A stretch of 8,756 bases of DNA, from the NCBI GenBank assembly GCA_031270525.1, contig JAISXN010000046.1, positions 1 to 8,756 of the forward strand, read 5' to 3'. This document shows, one piece after another, positions 1-6,459 of this stretch. The notes under the pieces were generated by a model. It was not told the DNA's origin and did no database searches. It was given only the letters and a program-made list of their open reading frames with translations. Both the position numbers and the translations under genes were made by a program. Each line of letters opens with the position of its first letter. Position 1 is the first letter of the stretch. Origin of the DNA: Candidatus Symbiothrix sp. (GTDB taxonomy: Bacteria > Bacteroidota > Bacteroidia > Bacteroidales > Azobacteroidaceae).

Positions 1-768
1 GCTTACACCGATAAAATTGTGCGTAAAATGCGCTAAAACGGGAATCCACAGGTTTTTAGTATAATCCAGCAAGTAGCCGAAATAAGCGCCTAACAACAGC
101 CGGGGAACGAAACCGTAAAATTGGAAATGGATAAAACTGAAAATGAAAGCGACCGACCATATAATAATATGTTTATTGCGAATCATATTAGCAAAAATCC
201 GTTGAAGCGCCCCCCTGAAAAGAAATTCTTCCCCGATAGCAGCAAAGACGGCTACAACGAGCACATTAAAAATAAATGCCTGAATGTTTTCGGCATGCAA
301 CATGGATTCAATTAATTTGGCCTGGTTCTCTTCCATCGTTTTCATATACTCTTCCACGCCTTTTAAAAAATCGGGGAAAACCATTTGTTGGTTCAGTTGA
401 GTAATCAGGTTCAGAAAAGGTAAAACAAAAATCATGCTTAAAATAGTCCAGAATACCGTTGAACCGTTAAATGGAGTATTCAAATAAAGGTATTCTTTGT
501 AATTTTCGCTGAACAAACAGGCAATTAACAAAGCCGGAAAAACAAAAGTGCCTAATTGGGTAAGAAACTGCATTTCCCTCATATAGGCCGGGTAATCGGC
601 TAAATGCGCCAGGATTTCGTTTATGGCTTCTGCATTGAAACCTGATTTAAAAGCAATTAAAAACAAAGAGGCAGTGCCTCCCGCTATACTCCCGACAATG
701 ACAATTCCAATGAACAAAATGAATTGGATAAAACCGCCCGAATCTTTGAATACGCCTTTTAAAAACAT
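1..768 (-). CDS. CPBP family intramembrane metalloprotease (3' end cut by window edge)
   Basis: This reading frame is open from an ATG at 768 to the window edge, giving 256 residues with no stop, so the C-terminus is missing. It is a hydrophobic multi-pass protein with membrane-like segments near residues 12-40, 71-86, 104-121, 163-178 and 201-234. The three CPBP (CAAX protease and bacteriocin-processing, Abi) motifs are present in order: EExxxR at 180-185 (EEFLFR), FxxxH at 210-214 and HxxxN at 247-251 (HFTHN). In this family these glutamates and histidines form the intramembrane metal site. Family members cleave prenylated proteins or peptides, or act in bacteriocin self-immunity; the substrate here cannot be told. 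The charged stretch around 132-160 is probably a loop outside the membrane. The gene starts 4 nt after the stop of the flavoprotein gene upstream, so the two are probably cotranscribed. An ATG overlapping that stop (771-773) is out of frame and hits a stop after four codons, which supports 768. Confidence 0.9.
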   Translation of the reverse strand, partial: MFLKGVFKDSGGFIQFILFIGIVIVGSIAGGTASLFLIAFKSGFNAEAINEILAHLADYPAYMREMQFLTQLGTFVFPALLIACLFSENYKEYLYLNTPFNGSTVFWTILSMIFVLPFLNLITQLNQQMVFPDFLKGVEEYMKTMEENQAKLIESMLHAENIQAFIFNVLVVAVFAAIGEEFLFRGALQRIFANMIRNKHIIIWSVAFIFSFIHFQFYGFVPRLLLGAYFGYLLDYTKNLWIPVLAHFTHNFIGVS

Positions 769-772
769 CGCA

Positions 773-1750
773 TTAGTCTCTGTTAGAAAAATATTTCATG
801 AATTGAATCCGTTCGTGCAAAGATGGATCTTGGATTTCGCCAAAATTCAGTTTTCCTCTGACTTCTTCAAGGGATTTAAAATCTTTGGAAGACATCCATT
901 CCTCCATACCCCGGTTCATCGCTTGGATAAGTTCATTTCCGTGCTGGTAAACGGTGCTGCATAATTCTACGGCCGAAGCTCCGCAAAGAATACATTTGAC
1001 AATATCTTCCCAATCGTGAATACCTGTACAAGAGGCGATTGAAACGTCAGGAAGTCTGGCGCTCACCACGGAAGTCCACCTGATCGTATCCGCGATTTCG
1101 CTGTTCGAACTGAATACGTACCCCGAAAGCGTCTGCATGAGGTGAATGTCTATATCCGGTTGATAAAAACGGCTGAAAAGCACGATTCCGTCCGCGCCGG
1201 CTTTTTGCAAATCATCGGTCAGTTTTACAATATGGCTGAAATATTTACTCATTTTTACAATTACCGGAATGTTTACAAGCGACTTAACTTTTTGAGTAAT
1301 GCGTAAATAAATATTTTCAATGGAATCGGCAGGTTGGTCGATTTCGGTATTTAATCCGAAAATATTCAGTTCAATCGCATCGGCGCCGGCCATTTCAATT
1401 TGACGGACAAAATCAATCCATCCGTTTTCACGGTAACAGTTAATGCTTGCAATAATCGGAATACGGCACAATTTTTTAGAGTCTTGTATCAATTTCAAGT
1501 AATCTTCCAATTGCATTTCGTTGATTGAATTCAAGATATAATTGCGCGCGTTTGGACAATCCGCCCAAATCGCTCTATGTGTTTGTATTTCAATTTGTTC
1601 TTCAAAAATTGAAGGCAAAATAATAGCTCCTACTCCGGCTTTTTCAAGCGCTATGTTTTTCTCCGGTGTATTAGTTAATCCCGAACTTCCTATAATGATA
1701 GGATTAATTAAATTCAAACCCGCAAAATTCGTCATCAAAATCTTCTTCAT
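773..1750 (-). CDS. Dihydroorotate dehydrogenase-like FMN protein, catalytic residue missing
   Basis: This is a 325-residue TIM-barrel flavoprotein of the dihydroorotate dehydrogenase superfamily. With the start at 1750, the FMN-site lysine is K166 in IPVIVK, followed by MSKYF where true enzymes have LPPYF. The phosphate-binding end is visible around 238-270 (SCTGIHDWEDI, then LCGASAVELCSTVY). At the active-site loop true class 1 enzymes have LNxSCPN or similar, whereas this protein has LNIFGLN at 128-134, with Phe and Gly replacing the Ser/Cys positions. A DHOD-like subgroup that keeps the FMN site but lacks catalytic residues is known, and this fits it; it is probably not the pyrimidine enzyme. 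Its true substrate is unknown. The frame extends to an ATG at 1792, but that codon lies inside the promoter candidate, so 1750 (or ATG 1735, giving MTNFAGLNL, the usual family start) is preferred. It is followed by the CPBP protease gene after 4 nt. Confidence 0.88.
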   Translation of the reverse strand: MKKILMTNFAGLNLINPIIIGSSGLTNTPEKNIALEKAGVGAIILPSIFEEQIEIQTHRAIWADCPNARNYILNSINEMQLEDYLKLIQDSKKLCRIPIIASINCYRENGWIDFVRQIEMAGADAIELNIFGLNTEIDQPADSIENIYLRITQKVKSLVNIPVIVKMSKYFSHIVKLTDDLQKAGADGIVLFSRFYQPDIDIHLMQTLSGYVFSSNSEIADTIRWTSVVSARLPDVSIASCTGIHDWEDIVKCILCGASAVELCSTVYQHGNELIQAMNRGMEEWMSSKDFKSLEEVRGKLNFGEIQDPSLHERIQFMKYFSNRD

Positions 1751-1789
1751 AAATATTATTACGTATGAATTAAATTTAAATACAGAGTA

Positions 1790-1820
1790 CAAAACTATTA
1801 AATATATTGGTAAATACCAA
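1790..1820 (-). promoter_or_regulatory. Bacteroides-type promoter candidate for the flavoprotein-protease pair
   Basis: On the minus strand TTG (1818-1820) is followed by exactly 20 nt and then TAGTTTTG (1790-1797), matching the Bacteroides -33/-7 pattern TTTG and TAnnTTTG. Transcription would begin near 1783, about 33 nt before the ATG at 1750 and downstream of the ATG at 1792. The element lies in the gap after yggS, so the downstream pair may be expressed independently of DUF4494-yggS. Confidence 0.6.
1807..1820. promoter_or_regulatory. Perfect palindrome over the -33 element, possible operator
   Basis: TTGGTAAATACCAA is a perfect 14-bp inverted repeat (6-bp arms TTGGTA and TACCAA around AA). 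It sits 3 bp beyond the yggS stop codon and its end supplies the TTG of the promoter candidate for the flavoprotein gene. A dimeric regulator bound here would block or contact RNA polymerase. It is too AT-rich and its loop too short to be a convincing terminator. That it acts as an operator is inference. Confidence 0.35.
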
Positions 1821-1823
1821 TAA

Positions 1824-2495
1824 TTAATTCTTAATTCTTTCTCCGAATATCTTGCCGCCGATTCTCACTATGGTACTACCTTCTTCAATAGCAATGAGAT
1901 AATCATCACTCATCCCCATAGATAATTCATTAAAAAAATGTGCGCCGGCAAAATAAATATCCTTGATTTTCGTAAAAAAAGTATTTAATCCGTTAAATTC
2001 ACGACGAATTTGTTTTTCGTCACCGGTAAAAGTGGCCATCCCCATCAAACCGGTAATCTGGATATTTTCCAAAGCATCGAAGGCTTTTTCTTTTAATAGT
2101 TTCTCAATTTCTTCGTAAAGAAATCCGGATTTGTGCGTTTCCTGTGCAATGTGGATTTGGAGTAAGACATTAATTTTCCGGTCATGTTTTCCGGCATGTC
2201 GGTTGATTTCTTCTAAAAGTCGCAGACTATCAACGCTTTGTATCGTATGGATAAATGGGGCGACGTATTTGACTTTGTTTGCCTGCAAATGTCCGATAAA
2301 ATGCCATTCGATATCCTTCGGTAAATGTTCGTATTTCGGAACCAATTCCTGTGCGTGATTTTCCCCGAAAATACGCTGGCCTGCGTCGTACGCTTCCAAT
2401 AAAACGGATTCGGGGTGAAATTTCGAAACAGCCGTCAGGCGAACATTATCGGGTAGGGTTTCCTTGATTTTCAGAAGATTTTCAGCTACGCTCAT
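1824..2495 (-). CDS. yggS: YggS/PLPBP family pyridoxal-phosphate homeostasis protein
   Basis: This 223-residue protein is full length for the YggS/PROSC (PLPBP) family, a single alanine-racemase-like TIM barrel that binds pyridoxal 5'-phosphate without a known catalytic reaction. It buffers free PLP and influences amino-acid pools in the cytoplasm. The PLP lysine is K25 in LTAVSKFHP. Other family signatures are FGENHAQE (about 43-50), HFIGHLQANK (about 65-74), LMGMAT (about 150-155), ELSMGMSDDY (about 190-199) and the C-terminal phosphate-binding RIGGKIFGER. The ATG shares one base with the stop of the DUF4494 gene (TAATG), a typical translational-coupling arrangement. The last codons (RIKN and stop) are encoded by a short 7-bp repeat. 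A PLP-dependent aminotransferase, DapL, is encoded further upstream on the same strand. Confidence 0.95.
   Translation of the reverse strand: MSVAENLLKIKETLPDNVRLTAVSKFHPESVLLEAYDAGQRIFGENHAQELVPKYEHLPKDIEWHFIGHLQANKVKYVAPFIHTIQSVDSLRLLEEINRHAGKHDRKINVLLQIHIAQETHKSGFLYEEIEKLLKEKAFDALENIQITGLMGMATFTGDEKQIRREFNGLNTFFTKIKDIYFAGAHFFNELSMGMSDDYLIAIEEGSTIVRIGGKIFGERIKN
1826..1839. repeat. Two-copy heptad repeat AATTCTT at the yggS stop
   Basis: Two perfect AATTCTT copies (1826-1832, 1833-1839) are preceded by a degenerate heptad AATAATT (1819-1825). The repeat encodes the last four residues and touches the stop codon (1824-1826) of yggS. It shares the AATTnnn design with the repeats at 2938-2972 and 6460-6480. 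Confidence 0.5.
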
Positions 2496-2932
2496 TATTC
2501 CTTTTTTTCGGATGAAAACGGAAAAATATCCATAATCATCGTTTCGATAACAGAAACAATAGCATAGTCTGCCATAGTTCCTTTCATACCGTCTTCAAGC
2601 ACCGTGATCGCTTCTTTCAAATCCGAGGCTTGGGCTAACATTGTGACTGAGGTCCTTTTTTCGGTTCCGTTTTTTTCGTCCAATGTAATAAAGACGACTT
2701 TGAATTTATAATACCGGTCTCCGTTTTCGTTGGTAAACAGTTCTGCAATCCGCGCCCTTTTGATATCGGCAACCGTAAATTCACCGCTGATAAAGGGTTT
2801 CATTTCCTCGATAATTCGCGCTTCTGCTTCCGTAAACGAAAGGGCATCAACTAAATAAGGTTCTGTTACTCGTTTTTGAACCCCATTTTCCATCATTTTC
2901 TCATAAGAGATTTTACATTCGAACCAGTTCAT
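2495..2932 (-). CDS. DUF4494 family protein, function unknown
   Basis: This is a 145-residue soluble protein recognised as DUF4494, a family of unknown function found in Bacteroidota. Recognisable stretches are the N-terminal MNWFECKISYEK, then VTEPYLVDALSFTEAEARI (about 22-40), PFISGEFTVADIKRARIAE (about 46-64), a YKFKVVFITLDE segment and GTMADYAIVSVIET near the C-terminus. There is no signal peptide, membrane segment or evident catalytic motif; the alternating pattern suggests a mixed alpha/beta fold. The gene overlaps yggS by one base (TAATG), so the two proteins are probably made together, which hints at a link to PLP or amino-acid balance. That link is inference from position only. The leader between its promoter candidate and the ATG contains five tandem 7-bp repeats. 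Confidence 0.9.
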   Translation of the reverse strand: MNWFECKISYEKMMENGVQKRVTEPYLVDALSFTEAEARIIEEMKPFISGEFTVADIKRARIAELFTNENGDRYYKFKVVFITLDEKNGTEKRTSVTMLAQASDLKEAITVLEDGMKGTMADYAIVSVIETMIMDIFPFSSEKKE

Positions 2933-2937
2933 AGTTT

Positions 2938-2972
2938 AATTGAGAATTGAGAATTGAGAATTAAAAATTAAT
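2938..2972. repeat. Five-copy AATTnnn heptad repeat in the DUF4494 leader
   Basis: Five heptads run without interruption: AATTGAG three times (2938-2958), then AATTAAA (2959-2965) and AATTAAT (2966-2972). The array ends 5 bp before the DUF4494 start codon and lies wholly downstream of the -7 box, so it would be transcribed as an A/U-rich leader. The seven-base period and the drift of the last three bases are seen directly; function is unknown. Confidence 0.75.
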
Positions 2973-2981
2973 TATAGGGGG

Positions 2982-2989
2982 CAAAGTTA
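2982..2989 (-). promoter_or_regulatory. -7 box candidate for DUF4494-yggS
   Basis: On the minus strand TAACTTTG matches TAnnTTTG exactly and continues into GCCCCC, much like the dapF promoter (TACCTTTG then CCCG). Both are also preceded by a run of A. No TTG is found at the 20-nt spacing; that position falls in the end of engB and reads AAC. The call therefore rests on the -7 box only. Transcription would begin near 2975, just ahead of the heptad array. Confidence 0.4.
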
Positions 2990-2997
2990 GTGTTTTT

Positions 2998-3609
2998 TTA
3001 TGGAATTCTGTTTAGAACCATCCGATTAATTTCTTCTATATAACCCAAAATTTCCTCTTTACCCGATTTTTTTTCCGAAGAAGAGGTAAAAACAGGCGGA
3101 AGTTCTTCCCAGGTTTCCATCAGTTTGGCTTTATAAGTTTCTATATTTTCCTTTAATTTACTTGAGGAAACTTTATCCATTTTAGTGAAAATAATGACAA
3201 AAGGAATTTCATTTTCGCCTAAGCGTGCAATAAATTCCAAATCAATTTTTTGCGGCTCGTGCCGGCAATCCAACAACAGAAAAAGGCAAGTCAAAGCCTC
3301 GCGCTGATCTAAATATGCGTCGATAATCTCCTGGATTTTTTCACGTCCTTTTTTCCCCCTTTGCGCATAACCGTAACCCGGTAAATCTACGAGATACCAT
3401 TCGTCGTTAATCAGAAAGTGATTGATTAATTGCGTTTTACCCGGTTTGGAAGAAGTCATTGCCAAACCTTTTTTACCGGTCAACATGTTAATCAAAGAAG
3501 ATTTCCCGACATTCGAACGGCCGGTAAAAGCATATTCAAGTCGTCCGTCCTGCGGACATTTCGCAGGATCGGTATTGCTAATTACGAACTCGGCTTTTTT
3601 GATATTCAT
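2998..3609 (-). CDS. engB: Ribosome biogenesis GTP-binding protein EngB (YsxC/YihA)
   Basis: This 203-residue single-domain GTPase is the normal length for EngB/YsxC/YihA, an essential TRAFAC GTPase that assists assembly of the large ribosomal subunit in the cytoplasm. All G motifs are visible: G1 GRSNVGKS at 30-37, G2 threonine T59 in PGKTQ, G3 DLPGYG at 75-80, G4 TKMD at 142-145 and G5 TSS at 175-177. The GYGYA tail after G3 is typical of this subfamily and separates it from Era and Der. The start codon overlaps the dapL stop in an ATGA arrangement (4-nt overlap), so its translation is probably coupled to dapL. No terminator is visible after its stop, and the next promoter candidate overlaps the end of the gene. 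Confidence is high because the complete motif set is present. Confidence 0.97.
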   Translation of the reverse strand: MNIKKAEFVISNTDPAKCPQDGRLEYAFTGRSNVGKSSLINMLTGKKGLAMTSSKPGKTQLINHFLINDEWYLVDLPGYGYAQRGKKGREKIQEIIDAYLDQREALTCLFLLLDCRHEPQKIDLEFIARLGENEIPFVIIFTKMDKVSSSKLKENIETYKAKLMETWEELPPVFTSSSEKKSGKEEILGYIEEINRMVLNRIP

Positions 3610-4802
3610 ATTTGCCTCTTTATTCTATCAACAGCCGCGAGCGTATCTTCCCGATTCCCGAAAGCCGTAAACCGGAAAAATCCTTCTCCCGACGCGCCAA
3701 AACCGGAACCCGGCGTTCCCACTACCTGCACGTTATTTAACAGATAATCGAAAAACTCCCAGGAAGTCATTTGCTTGGGTGTTTGACACCAAATGTAAGG
3801 AGCGTTAACGCCGCCGTAACATTTCAAGCCTAAATTTTCCAGGGTTTCTTTAATGATTTTGGCATTCTGCATATAATAGGCGATGGTTTCCCTGGTTTGC
3901 TTCAAGCCTTCCGGCGAATAAACCGCTTCCGCACCCCGCTGAATGACGTAGGAAGTCCCATTAAATTTGGTCGATTGGCGCCGTCTCCACATCGCATTCA
4001 ACGAAAGTGTTTCACCTTTGGACGTTTTCGCAACCAAATCCTTGGGAACAACAGTATAGCCTGCACGCAAACCGGTGAATCCGGCTGTTTTGGAGAAACT
4101 CCGGAATTCAATCGCTACCTCGCGCGCACCTTCAATTTCGAAAATGCTGTGCGGCACATTTTCCTGAGAAACAAAAGCTTCGTAAGCCGCATCGTACAAA
4201 ATCAACGATTGATGTTCAACCGCATAATCCACCCACGGTTTCAGTTGGTCTTTCGTCAAAACCGTACCGGTTGGATTGTTCGGATAACAAAGGTAAATAA
4301 CGTCTGCTGTTTTCTTCGGGAAAGGAGGAACAAATTGATTAGCCGGCGTACAAGGCAACAGTTCGATTTTGCGGCCTGCCATCAGGTTGGTATCCACGTA
4401 AACCGGATAAGCGGGGTCGGTAATCGCTACCTGATTGTCCGGTCCCAGAATATCGCCGATATTTCCGGTATCGCTTTTGGCGCCGTCGCTGACAAATATT
4501 TCATCAGCTTCGACGGCAATTCCCCTGTCGATAAAATCGTGTTTCAGGATGGCGTTCACCAAAAAATCATAACCTTCGTAAGGCGCGTATCCCCGCAGGG
4601 TTTCGGCTTTTGCCATTTCCCGCGTCGCTTTGGCGATAGCGTCAATCACAGCCGGTGCAATGGCTTGCGTAATATCGCCGATTCCCAGACTAATCACCTT
4701 TTTATCGGGATGTTTTCCCTTGTACTCTCCAACTCTTTTTGCTATTTCGGCAAATAAATAATTGTTACCTATCTCGGTATAATGTTCATTAATTTTTATC
4801 AT
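3606..4802 (-). CDS. dapL: LL-diaminopimelate aminotransferase
   Basis: DapL converts tetrahydrodipicolinate and glutamate directly to LL-diaminopimelate and 2-oxoglutarate, bypassing the acyl-blocked DapD/C/E steps of lysine and peptidoglycan precursor synthesis. The 398-residue product is a fold-type I PLP aminotransferase. The PLP-binding lysine is K238 in [15 protein letters not shown]. Other cofactor residues are NNPTGT (174-179), D204 and Y207 in LYDAAYEAF, and R246. The substrate-carboxylate arginine is R377 in FFRFTAF. The LGIGDITQ stretch near residue 39 and [13 protein letters not shown] near 105 are characteristic of DapL. The frame reaches back to an ATG at 4820, but the start at 4802 (MIKINEHY) matches the usual family N-terminus and reduces the overlap with dapF from 32 to 14 nt. 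It sits between dapF, which uses its product, and engB, which it overlaps by 4 nt. Confidence 0.95.
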   Translation of the reverse strand: MIKINEHYTEIGNNYLFAEIAKRVGEYKGKHPDKKVISLGIGDITQAIAPAVIDAIAKATREMAKAETLRGYAPYEGYDFLVNAILKHDFIDRGIAVEADEIFVSDGAKSDTGNIGDILGPDNQVAITDPAYPVYVDTNLMAGRKIELLPCTPANQFVPPFPKKTADVIYLCYPNNPTGTVLTKDQLKPWVDYAVEHQSLILYDAAYEAFVSQENVPHSIFEIEGAREVAIEFRSFSKTAGFTGLRAGYTVVPKDLVAKTSKGETLSLNAMWRRRQSTKFNGTSYVIQRGAEAVYSPEGLKQTRETIAYYMQNAKIIKETLENLGLKCYGGVNAPYIWCQTPKQMTSWEFFDYLLNNVQVVGTPGSGFGASGEGFFRFTAFGNREDTLAAVDRIKRQI

Positions 4803-5631
4803 CGTTCCATTCTCCTTCAAAGACCGTTACTGCATCGCCGGTCATGTAAATATGATTATTTTCTACATTCCATTCCAAGTTCAAATCGCCGCCTGACAAG
4901 GAAATTGTCGCTTTCCGTTCCAGTTTTTTGTTCAAAACGGCGGCTGCTTCCACAGCGCAGGCGCCTGTCCCGCAAGCCATAGTTTCTCCGCTTCCCCGCT
5001 CCCACACGCGCATTCGTGCGTGTGTCGGCGACACGATTTCTACAAATTCCGTATTCACCCTTTCCGGAAACATCGGATGATTTTCAACTTCCGGTCCGAT
5101 TTTTTCCAAATCCAATTGATCAATTCCTTCCGTGAAAATAACTGCATGAGGATTACCCATCGAAACGCAGGTCACGGCATATTTTTCCGGCATAAAATCA
5201 ATTATTTGGTTAATAAGCGTATCTTCGTTCCATCTCACGGGAATTTTCCGGGTTTCCAATACCGGTTCGCCCATATCGACTTTTACCTTTTTCACCTTGC
5301 CGTTTTCGGGAAAGACTTCGAGGATTTTTACGCCGGCTTTGGTTTCCAGCGTAATTACTTTTTTATCGGTATAACCTTTGTCATAGACATATTTAGCGAT
5401 ACAACGCGAGGCATTTCCGCACATCTGGGCTTCCGAGCCGTCGGCATTGAACATTCGCATCCTGAAATCTGCAATTTCGGAAGGCATAATCAAAACCAAT
5501 CCGTCGGAACCGATACCTTTGTGGCGGTCGCTGATTTGAATGGATAGTTTTTCGGGATTTTCGACTTTTTCGCGGAAACAATCAATATAAACGTAATCGT
5601 TTCCCGCTCCGTGCATTTTTGTAAATTTCAC
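4789..5631 (-). CDS. dapF: Diaminopimelate epimerase
   Basis: DapF epimerises LL-diaminopimelate to meso-diaminopimelate, the precursor of lysine and the cross-linking residue of Gram-negative peptidoglycan. It needs no cofactor and uses two cysteines as base and acid. Both are present: C71 in QMCGNASRC and C220 in [11 protein letters not shown]. The two-lobed fold is indicated by [12 protein letters not shown] at 6-17, a GSDGLV motif at 41-46, SMGNPHAV at 157-164 and ERGSGET at 211-217. At 280 residues it is full length. Position 74 is Ala where many homologues have Gly (CGNGxR), which I regard as lineage variation. It is the first gene of the dapF-dapL-engB group, with a promoter candidate about 45 nt upstream. 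The next gene starts inside its last codons, so expression is probably coupled. Confidence 0.97.
   Translation of the reverse strand: MKFTKMHGAGNDYVYIDCFREKVENPEKLSIQISDRHKGIGSDGLVLIMPSEIADFRMRMFNADGSEAQMCGNASRCIAKYVYDKGYTDKKVITLETKAGVKILEVFPENGKVKKVKVDMGEPVLETRKIPVRWNEDTLINQIIDFMPEKYAVTCVSMGNPHAVIFTEGIDQLDLEKIGPEVENHPMFPERVNTEFVEIVSPTHARMRVWERGSGETMACGTGACAVEAAAVLNKKLERKATISLSGGDLNLEWNVENNHIYMTGDAVTVFEGEWNDDKN
5003..5034. repeat. Two overlapping inverted repeats inside dapF
   Basis: CACACGC (5003-5009) pairs with GCGTGTG (5018-5024), and GTGTCG (5022-5027) pairs with CGACAC (5029-5034). The two hairpins share bases 5022-5024, so they could not form fully at the same time. The region codes for a conserved part of DapF (THARMRVWE), so codon constraint is the simplest explanation. 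Confidence 0.3.
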
Positions 5632-5674
5632 TTGGTTTATTATTGATTATAAATAAATTTGTTGTTTAATCGGG

Positions 5675-5705
5675 CAAAGGTAGGTTTTTTCCGGCAATTT
5701 TGCAA
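5675..5705 (-). promoter_or_regulatory. Bacteroides-type promoter candidate for dapF-dapL-engB
   Basis: On the minus strand TTG (5703-5705) is followed by exactly 20 nt and TACCTTTG (5675-5682), a full match to TAnnTTTG, continuing into CCCG. Predicted transcription starts near 5668, leaving a leader of about 37 nt before the dapF ATG. The spacing equals that of the promoter candidates at 1790-1820 and 8719-8750. Confidence 0.65.
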
Positions 5706-5722
5706 GTTTTGAATGCCTCCAA

Positions 5723-5740
5723 TATTCGTTTTATTCGTTT
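5723..5740. repeat. Tandem 9-bp repeat in the divergent intergenic region
   Basis: TATTCGTTT occurs twice in perfect tandem (5723-5731 and 5732-5740). It lies about 18 bp behind the -33 element of the dapF promoter and upstream of the regulator promoter, where a control site for either direction could be. It may also be chance in AT-rich sequence. Confidence 0.3.
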
Positions 5741-5774
5741 AGATCATAGTATCTCTTCACCTTTTGACTCCGAT

Positions 5775-5805
5775 TTTCAAATATAAAAATATTATTATAC
5801 TTTTG
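5775..5805 (+). promoter_or_regulatory. Promoter candidate for the regulator-ligase pair
   Basis: TACTTTTG (5798-5805) is an exact TAnnTTTG -7 box. At the expected 20-nt spacing upstream the bases are TTT (5775-5777) followed by C, so the -33 element matches only partly. Transcription would begin near 5812, with a leader of about 53 nt. A weak -33 element would suit a promoter that needs an activator; that is inference. Confidence 0.45.
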
Positions 5806-5817
5806 TACCTTGATAAT

Positions 5818-5850
5818 TTATAATAAATTCCATTCGAACACTTATAATAA
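5818..5850. repeat. Direct repeat in the regulator leader
   Basis: TTATAATAA occurs at 5818-5826 and again at 5842-5850, 24 bp start to start, between the predicted transcription start and the ATG of the regulator gene. Its position would suit autoregulation, but the sequence is very AT-rich and the repeat could be chance. Confidence 0.2.
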
Positions 5851-5864
5851 TATAAAAAAAACAA

Positions 5865-6440
5865 ATGAATACCGACAAAATAGTAGGAAAAAGGATTAAA
5901 TCCTTACGGGAATCTAAATCCATCGGTTTAGAGGAAATGGCGGAACGCACAGGTTTGGATTCGGAACAAATTACCCGCATCGAAAGCGATAAAGATTTGC
6001 CTTCGTTAGCGCCTTTAATCAAAATTGCGCGGGCTTTGGGTGTTCGATTAGGCACTTTTTTGGACGACCAGGATGCATCAGGACCTGTCATTTCCCGTAA
6101 AACCAACCGGAAAGAAGGCTTCAGTTTTTCTACTAATCAAACGGCTTCGCATACGCACATGGATTATTACTCTTTGTCGGCCGATAAATCGGGACGGCAC
6201 ATGGAACCGTTTATCATTCAGGTTGCTCCGAGAGAAGAAGGCGAATTTCAACTTTCGTCCCACGAAGGCGAAGAGTTCATTTTCTGCCTAAACGGCTCAA
6301 TAGAAGTGACTTATGGAGAAAATCCCCATATTCTCGAAGAGGGTGACAGTATTTATTACGACTCCATTGTCGCTCACCATGTACATGCCGCCGATTCGAG
6401 AGGCGCTAAAATTTTAGCCGTCATTTATACTCCCGTCTAA
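5865..6440 (+). CDS. XRE-family HTH / cupin-domain transcriptional regulator
   Basis: This 191-residue two-domain regulator has an N-terminal XRE/Cro-type helix-turn-helix at about residues 6-66 (GKRIKSLRESKSIGLEEMAE, recognition region GLDSEQITRIESDK, then LAPLIKIARALGV). A linker follows at about 67-110, then a C-terminal cupin barrel at about 115-191. Cupin motif 1 is reduced: H133 and E137 in HEGEEF are present with G144, but the first His of the usual HxH is Ser131. Motif 2 has G160, D161 and H171. Such proteins usually sense a small ligand through the cupin and regulate an adjacent enzyme gene. The adjacent AMP-forming acyl ligase gene starts 41 bp downstream on the same strand and is the likely target, so a CoA ester or free acid is a plausible ligand (inference). 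No signal peptide or membrane segment is visible. Confidence 0.92.
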   Translation: MNTDKIVGKRIKSLRESKSIGLEEMAERTGLDSEQITRIESDKDLPSLAPLIKIARALGVRLGTFLDDQDASGPVISRKTNRKEGFSFSTNQTASHTHMDYYSLSADKSGRHMEPFIIQVAPREEGEFQLSSHEGEEFIFCLNGSIEVTYGENPHILEEGDSIYYDSIVAHHVHAADSRGAKILAVIYTPV

Positions 6441-6459
6441 TGGGTGAACACCATTTCGT

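Noticed and set aside
121..315. Short plus-strand open frame near the left edge
   Set aside because: It is antisense to the CPBP protease coding sequence, whose catalytic motif EEFLFR falls in this stretch.
1751..1792. Fourteen-residue N-terminal extension of the flavoprotein from the ATG at 1792
   Set aside because: The extension lies in AT-rich promoter sequence overlapping the -7 box and has no counterpart in the family's usual N-terminus.
1807..1820. Intrinsic terminator for yggS
   Set aside because: The stem is a 6-bp AT-rich palindrome with a 2-nt loop and no T-run follows it on the minus strand, so it is unlikely to terminate transcription.
2938..2972. CRISPR array reading of the heptad repeat
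   Set aside because: The units are 7 bp with no spacers, and no cas gene is present.
3897..4757. Long plus-strand open frame of 286 codons opposite dapL
   Set aside because: It lies antisense to a gene with a complete aminotransferase motif set, has no recognisable domain and reads as a shadow of dapL codon usage.
4803..4820. Six-residue N-terminal extension of DapL from the ATG at 4820
   Set aside because: It increases the overlap with dapF, and the ATG at 4802 gives the expected family N-terminus.
5020..5547. Plus-strand open frame of 175 codons opposite dapF
   Set aside because: It is entirely within dapF on the other strand, rich in Phe, His and Arg as expected for a shadow frame, and has no promoter or motif.
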